The position numbers and the translations under genes are program-made. Below, in pieces: positions 1 to 9,815 of a stretch of DNA of 64,000 nucleotides. Origin of the DNA: Telopea speciosissima. Taxonomy: Eukaryota > Streptophyta > Magnoliopsida > Proteales > Proteaceae. The DNA lies in the NCBI RefSeq assembly GCF_018873765.1, contig NW_025317382.1, forward strand, positions 1 through 64,000, given 5' to 3'. Each line of letters begins with the position of its first letter. The first letter of the stretch is position 1. Under the pieces are notes generated by a model. The model had not been told where the DNA came from. It searched no databases and worked only from the letters and a program-made list of their open reading frames with translations.

Positions 1-129
1 AAACAAAGTATATTAAATAGGGTTTAAAATAATTAAAAGCCAGGAGACAAAAATACCCATGTTAGAGGAGTCGTGAATAGGAGCTGACGCTAGCTCTCTA
101 TTCACGACTCCTCCCCCTTACTCCTAACA
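1..129 (-). repeat. Partial Copia LTR (family A) cut by the window start
   Basis: This stretch matches 5810-5937 almost base for base, differing by a few indels near its left end. The right boundary is the same TGTTAGG-type end on the minus strand (plus strand ...CCTAACA). It is either the 3' LTR of the minus-strand Copia element whose 5' LTR is 5713-5937, or the end of another copy. No polypurine tract lies next to it at 130, which is what a 3' LTR would show, so the pairing is uncertain. Confidence 0.75.
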
Positions 130-279
130 ACTGCTTAGCTCAATTGGTGAGTCGTGGTGCGCTTCATGCCCATGCTCACCAAGAGGTCTCGAGTTTGAGT
201 CTCTTGACTGGTATCTTATCCCCCCCTTCTATCAATTATATATGTAAAAGCTCCCAATTAATCAAAAAAAAAAAAAAAA
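130..279 (+). mobile_element. tRNA-derived SINE
   Basis: The head has a pol III A-box-like block (TAGCTCAATTGGTGAG) at 137-152 and a B-box-like block (GAGTTTGAGTCT) near 191-202, followed by a short AT-rich body and a run of 16 A at 264-279. This is the head-body-tail plan of a plant tRNA-derived SINE. It starts directly at the LTR end to its left. No target duplication was seen. Confidence 0.65.
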
Positions 280-762
280 GGGACTAATATTTGAAGACAA
301 TGATTATGTACAATACACCTGCAAACATTGCAGAACGCAGAACCAGAGCCCCCTATCAGTAAAATCGAAGGAAATAACAAGTAACCTGGAATTTCAGCAG
401 CAAATTCATATTCGTCAACTATCGATTGCAAATTTGATCGGAACTAGTGAATAAAATCAGTAATCTTCGACTCAGAAGTAAACTCGAGCAACAGTTTATG
501 ATAACCATGGAAAATCTGAACATAGCAGCAGCAGAAAATGATAGCAGATTCGAAGCTCCAAAAAACCCCAGAGTAGCAGCAGATGCAGACCAAGAATGAT
601 GGCATGCGGTGCTGAAACAACCAGAAGAAGAAACCAATATGAAACCCTAGTTCTCCTTTTTTTATGAACTAGGGTTTCTCTATAAATCGGAGAACCTTGA
701 AACGACTCTCAAACCGGCAATCTTGGAGAGAATAAGTCATTGGTTGTCTAGCTCTGATACCA
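280..762 (-). mobile_element. 5' leader and primer binding site of a truncated second Copia element (family B)
   Basis: Read on the minus strand, the sequence starts with TGGTATCAGAGC (751-762), the usual plant Copia primer binding site matching initiator tRNA-Met, directly after LTR B (763-1023). About 470 bases of untranslated leader follow and stop at the SINE. The only open stretch here (419-637, minus) has no recognisable gag. So the start of a second minus-strand element lies in tandem behind the pol gene of the first. Confidence 0.55.
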
Positions 763-1023
763 CGTAGAAAACCTAGGACCTGTAACCAGTAACTCTAGAG
801 AGAAGAAAAGAGAGAAGAGAAGATGGAAATTGTAAAATACTTGAATTAATAAATTGATAGGTAAGCCCCTCTATTATAAATAGAGGGAAAATTACAAATA
901 GACTAAACTAGGCGATGTGGGACTAAAACCCACATTGCCGACTGTACCTAATAACATAATAAATAAACTAACCCCAAAAGGACCAAAATACCCCACACGG
1001 TATTCTGGATTACATATTCCAAC
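763..1023 (-). repeat. Copia LTR, family B (261 bp)
   Basis: On the minus strand it begins TGTTGGAATATG at 1023 and ends next to a primer binding site, with its last dinucleotide changed to CG. It holds the TAGTCCCACATCG-type palindrome common in plant LTRs and an AT-rich U3/R block. Its sequence differs from LTR A (5713-5937). It abuts the end of the pol reading frame of the upstream element, exactly where that element's own 3' LTR would be expected. Confidence 0.6.
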
Positions 1024-1078
1024 AGTTAATCATGCCCAACTTGGTACAAATATAATTTACTCTCATACTTCCCAAAGG

Positions 1079-2260
1079 CTAGGTGAACAAATCAACAAGT
1101 TGCTTCCCAGTGCAAATATGACGAGGAGAAATAATCCCTTGTTGCAGCTTCTCACGAATAAAATGACAATCAACCTCAATGTGTTTCGTTCTCTCATGAA
1201 ACACAGGATTCTCAGAAATATGAATAGCCGTCTGACTGTCACACCACAACAGCAAAGGAGAATCATCACCAAACCCAAGTTCAGTCATCAACTGTTTAAT
1301 CCACATTAGTTCACAAGTGCCATGAGCCATAGCCCGATACTCCAACTCTGCACTAGATCGAGCTACCACAGTCTGTTTCTTGCTCTTCCATGACACTAGG
1401 TTCCTTCCAACAAAGACACAATAGCCCGAAGTAGACTTCCGATCAATAGGAGATCCTGCCCAATCCGCATCAGTAAATCCATCAATCCTTCTATGACCAT
1501 GCTTAGAGTATAAGAGACCACGCCCTGGATCCTTCTTAATATATCGCAATACCCTTATAACTGCCTCCCAATGAGCTATCATAGGGGCGGACATAAATTG
1601 ACTCAGCACACTGACAGGAAAAGAGATGTCGAGTCTAGTCGCGATCAAATAGTTGAGTTTCCCTACAAGCCTTCGATACTTCTGGATCATCCGAATATCT
1701 CCATCCTCTGCCATAAGTTTCACATTAGGATCCATAGGAGTATCCAAAGGCCTAGATCCCAGTAATCCTGTCTCTGAAAGTAAATCAAGCACATACTTTC
1801 GCTGTGAGAGCGAAATCCCTTTCCTTGATTGAGCTACCTCAATACCCAAGAAATACTTCAGTCGTCCCAGGTCCTTAGTCTGGAATTGCTGTCCCAAATA
1901 TGTCTTCAAGCTCTCAATACCTGAAGAGTCATCCCCTGTGATAACAATATCATCTACATAAACTACCAAAAATATCTTCCCCGCATCTGACTGCCTGAAA
2001 AACACTGACTGATCACTCTCAGACCGAGTCAAACCAAATTCCAACACAACATCTGTAAAACGGCCAAACCACGCTCGCGGTGACTGTTTCAGCCCATACA
2101 AAGATTTCCTCAAATTACACACCTTACCAGACTCCCCCTGAGCAACAAAACCAAGAGGTTGCTCCATATACACCTCCTCAAGGAGATCCCCATGCAAGAA
2201 TGCATTCTTGACGTCTAGCTGAAACAAAGGCCAATGATGTATAGCAGCCAAAGAAATCAA
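1079..2260 (-). pseudogene. Copia A reverse transcriptase C-terminal part and RNase H
   Basis: An open stretch of about 390 codons. It opens with the Copia motif QLDVKNAFLHGDL, followed by LYGLKQSPRAWF and the catalytic YVDD box ([15 protein letters not shown]). The RNase H part follows, with ADWAGSPIDRKSTSGY, VARSSAELEYRAM and the HERTKHIEVDCHFIREK block. The end shows an in-frame stop after LVDLFT, while the usual tail (YICTKLGM) continues downstream into LTR B. RT and RNase H convert the element RNA to DNA in virus-like particles. The stop and the missing 3' end suggest it is dead. Confidence 0.85.
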
Positions 2261-3582
2261 AATGCGGACAGAAGTAAGTTTTGCAACCGGAGAGAAAGTA
2301 TCCAGATAGCAACAAGACGAGCCTTCAACCTAGCCACAGACCCATCAGGATTAACCTTCACCACAAATATCCAACGACAACCAATAGCAAACTTACCAGA
2401 GGGTAAAGAAACAAGATCCCATGTCCGATTGTCCTTCAGAGCAGATAACTCCTCAATCATGGCAGCCCTCCACCTAGGGTGAGCTAAGGCGTCTACCACC
2501 AACTTCGGAACAGGATAATTGACAATAGTAGACAAACAAGCAACAAAAGAAGAGGACAAACGAGTATAGGACACAAAACGATTTATAGGATGTTGGGTAC
2601 AACTCCGAACCCCCTTACGGGTAGCAATAAGAACATCAAGATCAGAAATAGGAGATACAGTAGCCGAGGAGGAATTACCTGGAGGGGGAACTGAAGGCGA
2701 GGAGGACGTGGGAGATGGTGCTGCCTGGGTACTGTATCTTTCCATAGGTGTAATGTGATGGGTCGGCTCATCGGGTGAGTGACGGCGAAAAACAGCCAGT
2801 GGTTGTGTTGGAGGTGGCACATGAGGCAAAGGATCCTGCACAGGAGAAGAAATGTCAACAACATAAAGAGGTAGATCATCCTCCAACTCTGAAGCAGGCA
2901 GCGAGGATGCAACAAATGGAGTAGATTCGAAGAATGAGACATCAGCAGTAACAAAGTATTTTCTTAAATCAAAGGAATAACAATAGTAACCCTTTTGGGT
3001 TTTAGAATACCCCACGAAAAGACATTTAAGAGCTTTAGGATCAAACTTAGAGTGACCAGGACGATGATCCCAAATAAAACAAACACACCCAAATACTCGT
3101 GGTGGTAAGACAAACAATGGATGGGAAGGGAACAATAAAGAATATGGAATACCACCGCTCAAAATAGAAGAAGGCATGTGGTTGATCAGATAACACGCAG
3201 TTAAAATAGCATCAGCCAAAAAAATTTTAGCCACTTTCATCTCAAATAAAAGAGATCGAGTAACTTCCATCAAATGTCTGTTCTTCCTTTCGGCTACACC
3301 ATTTTGATGAGGTGTATCCGCACAGGAGGACTGATGAATGATCCCACGTTGAACCATAAACTCATTAAAGCCAGTAGAAAAGTATTCTTTTGCATTCTCA
3401 CTTCGAAGAACTTTCAAAGTAGTAAATTGATTTTGAATTTCAAGCACAAAAGTACAGAAAATGGAAAACAATTCAGAACAATCTTTCATTAAATAAATCC
3501 AGGTAACTCTGGAAAAATCATCTACAAAAGTGACAAAGTAACGAAAACCCAGCACAGAAGTAACAGGACACGGACCCCACAC
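2257..3582 (-). pseudogene. Copia A integrase and start of reverse transcriptase
   Basis: The integrase core reads from WGPCP through FVTFVDDFSRVTWIYLMK, the LRSENAKEY block and HQNGVAERKNRH. The next domain has VFGCVCF and CLFVGYSKTQKGYYCY, then a proline-rich linker and the first RT block (NRTWDLV, GCRWIFVVK). The second catalytic Asp position normally reads SDN, but here it reads SEN, an Asp-to-Glu change that should impair strand transfer. The frame shifts into the next RT segment near 2260. Confidence 0.8.
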
Positions 3583-3599
3583 ATCAGAATGAACTAAAG

Positions 3600-5167
3600 A
3601 AAAGGGTTGGACAGCCCGTTTATTGACTCAAGGGGGATAACTTACACGGTGAAGTTTCCCAAACTAACAAGACTCACACTGTAAACTAGACAAGGACTGA
3701 AACCGAATATCTAAAAGCTTCAAACTCTACAACGAAGGATGACCCAAACGACAATGAATCTAATGAGGAAGTGCCACACTCGAACATGCCACCGTGGATG
3801 CGTCGTCAAGAAGATACAGTTCCCTAGATACGCGACCTCTACCAATCGTCTTCCTCGACTGGAGATCCTGAAACTTACAATAATCAAGAAAAAAGGTAAC
3901 AGAACAATTGTTAGCTTTGGTGAATTTTCGAACAGAAAATAAATTAAAAGGAAATTTGGACAAGTAAGAAACGAAGGACAACGACAAAGAGGGGGTAACT
4001 TGCACAATGCCTGTACCCCGAACTTTAGCAAGAGATCCATCGGCTAACACAACATTGGAAGAAGACTCACGAAATGAAGAAAAAATACCTGACGCTCCAG
4101 TCATATGGTCCGAAGCACCTGAATCAATGATCTAGGGACAAGAAGTAGATGATAGGCATGCAATAGCATTACCTGGCTGAACTAGTGTAGCAGTGGAGAA
4201 CTGAGATGACTGAGAATTTTGAAATTGAGTGAACCGCTCATAATCTTCATCAGACATAGTCACTGTTTTACCCTCAGGCTTGGAAGGAGTGGTAACCACT
4301 GGATCACTGCTGGCTGAATTTGCAAACTGAGGTGGTTTACCATGAAGTTTCCAACAAAAACGCTGAATGTGACCAGCTTTGCCACAATGATGACAAGTGC
4401 GTACCTGTCCTGAAGTCTCTGAAGTACCAAATGTGGGTGCTTTACTGTTCCCTGACCCACGACCACGGCTACCACCACTGCTACCATTACCTGTCCCACT
4501 ACTGGACCCACGGTTGGGAAAGGCTGCAAGGGCTGAACTCTCACTACCAGGGGTGAAATCTTGGCTGCTCTCACGGGAAACCCGTAAAACCCAAGAAAAT
4601 GCTTCTGGAAGTGTGGTGATTCTATCCCCACCGAGGATTTGAGACCGTACTGGCTCAAATTCTTTTCAAAGGCCACGCAAGAATACCATAACAGCCAGTT
4701 GCTCACGCTGTTGTTGCATCTCTTTCACATCAGAAGTAATAGGAAGAGTGGAATTCAGCTGCTCATATAGTCGCTTGAACTCTGCAAAATACTAAGTAAC
4801 AGTCAGGGTCTTCTGATCCATTTTATAAAAGGCTTGGGACAGGTCATAAATTCGAGACAAGTTGTCCTTCCCAGAATATAGGACATTCCCATAAATCCTT
4901 TACCGTGTCAATGTGAGTAACCAGGTTTGCAATCTGGTTATCCATTGAGTTCAACATCTGACTCAATATTCTTGCATCCACCGTATCCCATGTTGTGTCT
5001 CCTTCAGGCTTTGATTTTGTCAGGTGACCCTGTTGATCACGCCCAGTCAAGGCCAATCGAACCACCTTCTTCCATTGCTGAAAGTTAGAAATTCCTTCAA
5101 GTTTTCTTTCAGTAATACGATGAGAAGATGCGGACATTTCAGTCGCAGTTGTCTTTGCGTCACCCAT
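3600..5167 (-). pseudogene. Copia A gag, zinc knuckle, protease and GAG-pre-integrase
   Basis: From high to low coordinate: a gag N-terminus (start 5167) with the retrotransposon-gag pattern KLEGISNFQQWKKVV; a CCHC knuckle of the form CHHCGKAGHIQRFC near 4340-4390; then the aspartic protease signature IIDSGASDHMTG near 4095-4130. The expected Trp before IIDSG is a TAG stop. The GAG-pre-integrase part (ELYLLDD, RLGHPSL) continues to about 3600 with more stops. These domains package RNA and mature the polyprotein in functional copies. This copy is frame-broken. Confidence 0.75.
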
Positions 5168-5199
5168 GCTTAACTAAACAAGTCGAATCTTCACAGAGA

Positions 5200-5402
5200 A
5201 CTGATGGACAGCAAACACTTCTAAAATTGCAAACACCTCTGAAATTGATCTTCAAACACTGTCAGAGTGAAACTAATGGACAGCAAACACTTCTGAAATT
5301 GCAAACACTTCTGAAATTGACCTTCAATCACAAACACTTCTGAAACTGTAGGACAGCAAGGAGATATGACCTTCAATTAATCACAAACACTTCTGAAATT
5401 GT
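5200..5402. repeat. Degenerate short tandem repeat in the Copia A leader
   Basis: The unit CAAACACTTCTGAAATTG recurs at least six times in direct or slightly changed form between the gag start and the primer binding site, some copies separated by spacers containing GACCTTCAATCA. Leader repeats of this sort can mark packaging or dimerisation regions in retroelement RNA, but no such role is shown here. Confidence 0.7.
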
Positions 5403-5700
5403 TTCTTAAAGAAATCAATACACCAGCCAGCAACAAACAATAACCACCAATAACTCGATCCAGCACCTGAATCGATCTCAACCTTGACACATACCAAAAA
5501 CCGAGACCTAGTTCTTTTGTATAGTCATCAACTAGTCTCAAATAAAACCACAAAACTGCAGCAAAGGGTGCTGCATCCCCTTTAAGATAAGATCCCGAGA
5601 AGTCCCAAAACCTTAGGTCTTCAAAACCGCAAGCTGATTCAAATCGAAACGCAGGAACAGAGACAAGATTAAGGATGTTGGATGGACTCCTACAGTCCTA

Positions 5701-5712
5701 GCTCTGATACCA
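5701..5712 (-). other. Copia A primer binding site
   Basis: Minus-strand TGGTATCAGAGC directly follows the CA end of LTR 5713-5937. It is complementary to the 3' end of initiator tRNA-Met, which primes minus-strand DNA synthesis in most plant Copia elements. Confidence 0.85.
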
Positions 5713-5937
5713 TGTAATATAAGTGAAGAAGAAGAAGAAAAGAAGAAGAGAGGAGAAGGAAGGAGAGATGCTACACAATTGGGGCTGCAGTCATTAGTTT
5801 GACTGCTCCCAAAACAGTATATTAAATAGGGTTTAAAATAATTAAAAGCCAGAGACAAAAATACCCATGTTAGAGGAGTCGTGAATAGGAGCTGACGCTA
5901 GCTCTCTATTCACGACTCCTCCCCCTTACTCCTAACA
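5713..5937 (-). repeat. 5' LTR of Copia A (225 bp)
   Basis: On the minus strand it runs TGTTAGG...TTACA, flanked inside by the primer binding site. It contains a strong palindrome around TCGTGAATAGAGAGC / GCTCTCTATTCACGA near 5877-5930. Outside it the sequence is the coding strand of another Copia protease (ACAGGTTCTTC), which marks the insertion point. The near-identical 1-129 suggests either its partner LTR or a recent relative. Confidence 0.85.
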
Positions 5938-5941
5938 ACAG

Positions 5942-7000
5942 GTTCTTCATCTATTTTTTCCAAATATTTACCTCTTTCTGGTCATAACAAGGTTCGTGTT
6001 GCTGATGGGTCTCTCTCTCCCATCTCGGAGAAGGGATTTATCCAATGCACTTCCTCTCTTAGCCTTTCCTCTGTCTTACATGTTCCAAAGTTTACTACTA
6101 ATTTGCTTTCCATTACTAGCCAAACTAAGGATTTAAACTGCAAAGTAACATTTTTTCCAACCTATTGTTTGTTTCAGGACTTGGCAACGGACAGTACGAT
6201 TGCATGTGATAAAGTGATAGGTGGTTTGTACATGCTTGACAGTTCCCGGGCAGCTTTGACATCTCAGCCGGCATCTTCGGACTTTGATTCTACATTATTT
6301 GAGTTGAATAATTGGCATCGTCGTTTGGGCCATCCTCCTATAGGAGTTTTATCTGTTTTATTTCCTAGTCTAGTGAAACAGTGTAATAAATATAATTTTT
6401 CTTGTGATGATTGCACTTTGGCAAGCAAACTAGAAGTATTTTCCTATTTCTGATAATCGAAGCAATGAGCCTTTTAATTTGATACATTCTGATGTGTAGG
6501 GCCCTACCCGATGTATTTCTACTTCTGGATTTAGATGGTTTGTCACTTTCATTGACTGTTTTAGCCGGACAACTTGGGTGTATTTGATGCATAGTAAAAG
6601 TGACGTCTTCACTTGTTTCACTTTATTCCATAAAATGGTCCAAACCCAGTTTGATGCCAAGGTGAAGATTCTCCACTCAGATAATGGAAAAGAGTATATG
6701 GATAGTGTCTTTCGCTCCTACTTGGACAGCCATAGAATCATACACCAGACTTCTTGTGTTGACACTCCTGCTCAGAATGGAGTGGTTGAACGCAAGAACA
6801 GACATTTCTTGGAGGTTGCTCGTTCTCTTGTGTTTACTATGGCTGTTCCTCCACGCTTCTGGGGTGATGCTGTCCTTAGGTGGCCACTGTCCCTTGGACA
6901 TATTGGTTGGGAAATCCACTTTTGTTGTGCCTCCAAAGGTCTTTGGCTGTGTCGTGTTTGCCAGGAATCACCATGTACACAGCAACTTTGATCCCAAAGG
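5942..7000 (+). pseudogene. Copia protease tail, GAG-pre-integrase and integrase core
   Basis: The reading starts just after the DSGASDHM position (TGSSSIFSKYL), where Copia A is inserted. LYMLDSS and NNWHRRLGHPP follow (GAG-pre-integrase), then a frame change near 6450 and the integrase core with FVTFIDCFSRTTW, LHSDNGKEY and AQNGVVERKNRHFLEVARS. The second catalytic Asp (HSDN) is kept, unlike in Copia A. Another frame change comes near 6870, before VFGCVVF. Confidence 0.8.
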
Positions 7001-8484
7001 ACTGCGGTGCGTTTTTCTGGGTTACTTAGCTACCCAAAAAGGGTATAAGTGCTATCATCCTCCTACACGAAAGGTGTTTGTCACTATGGATGTCGTCTTC
7101 CGGGAGACTAAAGCTTACTTTAAACAGTCAATACCTCTACAGGGGGAGATTCTAAGTGGTGAAGAGGTCCCGCTGATTGCTCCTCTGGACATTGAGATAC
7201 CTACTATGGAGGATGTCTCCGTTGAACTAGAAGATGGAGTTACAAGTAAGGAACAAGAAGTGGGACAGATTGAGCAACAGCAACAGGTGCAGGGGGAGAA
7301 TAATGTGAAGACTAATGTGCAGACTTACATCCGGGGAACTGATTTTCCTTTGGATGGCCCTCGGTACAAAGAGAGCACTACCACCGACCCTACTCAATCG
7401 GCATCCGTTCCTACTCCAAGTCTTGATCCTAGTCATGTTTCTGGTAAGCCACCTCCTGATCCCAGTCTTGATTTACCCATTTCTATTCGGAAACCAAAAA
7501 GGAGTTGTACACAACATCCTATTTCCAACTTTGTGTCATACAACTCTCTAACTCCTGCTTTCTATGCCTTTGTATCTTCTTTATCCTCTGTTTCCATCCC
7601 TAACAATTGGCAGGAAGCAATAGCCGAACAGAAATGGAAGGATGCAATGAATGAAGAAATGCTTGCCCTTGAGAAGAATCAGACATGGGATTTGGTAAGT
7701 CCTCTAATAGGAAAGAAACCAGTTGGTTGTAAATGGGTCTTTGTTGTAAAGCTGATGGCTCAGTGGAAAGATACAAAGCAAGACTCGTAGCCAAAGGGTT
7801 TACCCAAACCCATGGAATTGACTATCAAGAGCCTTTGCTCCTGTAGCAAAGATGAATACTATGCGGGTTATCATCTCTTGTGCTGTGAATCGAGGATGGG
7901 AACTCCAACAACTTGATGTGAAGAATGCATTCCTACATGGAGATTTGGAAGAAGATGTTTGCATAGAGATACCTCCTGGCTTTACCTCTTCAAAGACTCA
8001 AGGAAAGGTGTGTAAGTTGAAGAAGGATCTTTATGGTCTGAAGCAGTCATCAAGGGCTTGGTTTGGCCGATTTCATAAGGCTATGGTTGCTTATGGGTAT
8101 AAGCACAGCAATGCTGACCATACACTGTTTGTTAAAAGGATGGGACAGCATGTGACCTTTTTATTGTCTATGTTGATGACATAGTGATCACGGGTAGTGA
8201 TGCACATGAAATCCAGAAGCTAAAGACATATTTGGGCACCGAATTTGAAATCAAAGATTTAGGGAGATTAAAATATTTTCTAGGGATTGAGGTTGCCTAT
8301 TTTCAGCTAAGGGCATATCTCTTTCCCAAAGAAAATATACCCTGGATCTATTGAGTGAAATAGGGATGCTTGGGTATAAACCAGCAGACACCCCTCTTGA
8401 GCCCAACACACATTTGAAGAGTAAGGAAGGTGACCCAGTGGACAAGGGTAGCTATAAGAGGCTAGTTGGCCGATTGATATACCT
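6870..8484 (+). pseudogene. Copia integrase C-terminal part and reverse transcriptase
   Basis: VFGCVVF, RCVFLGYLATQKGYKCY and a long acidic/proline linker lead to RT blocks [32 protein letters not shown] and LYGLKQSSRAWF. The YVDD box is crossed by a frame change near 8170 (SMLMT / YVDDIVITG in the next frame). The reading continues to RLIYLSHT, where the hAT element interrupts it, and resumes at 9037. Confidence 0.75.
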
Positions 8485-9036
8485 CTCACATACATAGTTG
8501 TCATGGCGTCGCCATGGCAACGCCATGGCGTCCTGGCGCTGGAGAGGGTTGCATGGCGACCTACGCCATGGCGACCCTCTTTGATTTCTTCTTCTTGTCT
8601 CTCTTTCCCTCTTCGATTTCTTCTTCCTGCCTTCGATTTCTTCTTCCCCCTTCGATTTCTTCTTTCCCTCTTCAATTTCTTTCGATTTCTTCTTTCCCTC
8701 TTCGATTTCTTCTTCGATTTCTTCTTCCTGTCATCTTTCCCTCTTCGATTTCTTCTTCCTGTCTTCTTTCCCTCTTCGATTTCTTTCGATTTCTTCTTTC
8801 CCTCTTCGATTTCTTCTTCGATTTCTGAATTTTCTTCTTAAAACTTGAGAAACAATAGAGAAAAAATAAAACATGGCTTGAGTATACATCTATTAACACA
8901 TTAAAAATAGAGAAAATAAAACATGGTCGACATGCTCACCATGGCAACGCCATGGCGGGCGACATGTCGATATATCGACATGGCACCCCTCCACCGACTT
9001 GGATCGCCGTGACGCCGTGACAACTATGCTCACATA
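8485..9036. mobile_element. hAT-type non-autonomous DNA transposon with 8-bp target duplication
   Basis: The element proper is 8493-9028 (536 bp). The flanking CTCACATA at 8485-8492 and 9029-9036 is a perfect 8-bp duplication. Ends are inverted: CATAGTTGTCATGGCG at the left, and the reverse complement of the right end reads CATAGTTGTCACGGCG. An 8-bp duplication with CA-starting ends is the hAT signature. Removing the element and one duplication restores the Copia reading (IYLSHT then RPDITF). The interior has no transposase. It holds palindromic GGCGTCGCCATGG-like blocks and a pyrimidine-rich tandem array (8580-8830). Confidence 0.9.
8580..8830. repeat. Tandem TTCGATTTCTTCTTCCC-type array inside the hAT element
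   Basis: A 17-23 base pyrimidine-rich unit recurs more than ten times with small changes. Any apparent open frames across it (Phe/Ser/Leu-rich on one strand, Arg/Lys/Glu-rich on the other) are artefacts of the repeat. Confidence 0.85.
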
Positions 9037-9668
9037 CTCGACCAGACATCACATTTGCTGTGAGTGTTGTCAGTCAATACATGCATGATCCTCACTCTTC
9101 TCATTTGGAAGCAACATACAGAATACTCTATTGCCTCAAGTCCTCTCCTGGAAAGGGAGTCTTGTATTCTTCACATAACCATCTCCGGATAGAAGTATAC
9201 ACTGATGGAGATTGAGCCGGCAGTCCTGATGGTAGGAAGTCTACATCCAGATATTGCACATTTGTTGGAGGGAACCTAACTACTTGGAGAAGCAAAAAGT
9301 AAGCTGTTGTAGCTCGATCTAGTGCTGAAGCTGAATTTCGAGCTATGGCACAGGGTATTTGTGAACTTCTCTGGCTCAAGAGGCTTCTTCAAAACTTCGA
9401 GATGAATGCTGATCTTCCAATGCGGCTCTACTATGACAGCAAGTTGGCAATCAGCATTGCTCACAACCTGGTCCAATATGATCGTACCAAATATGTTGAG
9501 ATTGACAGGTATTTCATCAAAGAGAAATTGGAACAGGGAACAGTTTGTATTCCGTTTATCTAGTCTAATGAACAGCTAGCTGATATACTTACCAAAGGGA
9601 TCAGCAACAAGTTATTTTTTCCTATTGTTAGCAAGTTGGTCATATTTGATATGCATGCACCAACTTGA
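9037..9668 (+). pseudogene. Copia RNase H domain
   Basis: Resumes right after the hAT target duplication with RPDITFAVSVVSQYMHDP, then VYTDGD, a stop where Trp is expected, AGSPDGRKSTSRYC, and a second stop before AVVARSSAEAEFRAM. The final part has LYYDSKLAISIAHN, QYDRTKYVEIDRYFIKEK and LADILTKGI, ending MHAPT-stop next to the polypurine tract. In-frame stops replace codons for Trp and Gln. Confidence 0.8.
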
Positions 9669-9675
9669 GGGGGAG

Positions 9676-9815
9676 TGTTGTAATATGGGTTCAGGGGTAG
9701 AATAGTCATAAGGGTATTTCTGTCCTTGTACTCATTCCAGAATGTTCTTTTCTTTATTATAAATAAAGATGGTTGTAGTCACTCTGACTCAAGCCAGTAT
9801 TCACGAAATTCTACA
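9676..9815 (+). repeat. 3' LTR of the plus-strand Copia (140 bp)
   Basis: Starts TGTTGTAATATG directly after the tract GAGGGGGAG and ends TTCTACA. It contains a TATA-like TTATTATAAATAAAG block. The next bases (from 9816) belong to an RTE-type LINE, so the Copia inserted in or next to that LINE. Confidence 0.75.

Larger units (their letters stand above)
1024..5712 (-). mobile_element. Copia-type LTR retrotransposon A, internal region
   Basis: Minus-strand order is primer binding site (5701-5712), leader, gag, zinc knuckle, protease, integrase, RT and RNase H. That gag-PR-INT-RT-RH order defines Copia rather than Gypsy. The frame is broken by several stops and shifts, so it is not autonomous now. 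On its right it is bounded by LTR 5713-5937, beyond which lies the protease region of another Copia, so A jumped into that element. Its low-coordinate end is irregular: pol runs into LTR B instead of a polypurine tract and its own LTR. Confidence 0.85.
5938..9815 (+). mobile_element. Plus-strand Copia element (second family), 5' truncated by Copia A
   Basis: Protease tail, GAG-pre-integrase, integrase, RT and RNase H follow each other on the plus strand, ending in a polypurine tract (9665-9675, TTGAGGGGGAG) and a 140-bp 3' LTR (9676-9815). The LTR starts TGTTGTAATATGGG and ends CTACA. Its gag and 5' LTR lie left of Copia A, outside the window or lost. Multiple stops and shifts and a 536-bp hAT insertion (8493-9028) make it inactive. 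Confidence 0.85.

Noticed and set aside
917..1309. Plus-strand open frame of 130 codons
   Set aside because: Antisense shadow of Copia RNase H plus LTR B.
5200..5402. Repeat array considered as a CRISPR-like locus
   Set aside because: The units are directly adjacent or irregularly spaced and degenerate, sit in a retrotransposon leader, and the genome is a plant.
8503..8899. Long overlapping open frames on both strands rich in Phe/Ser/Leu or Arg/Glu/Lys
   Set aside because: They are translations of the pyrimidine tandem array inside the hAT element and have no protein character.
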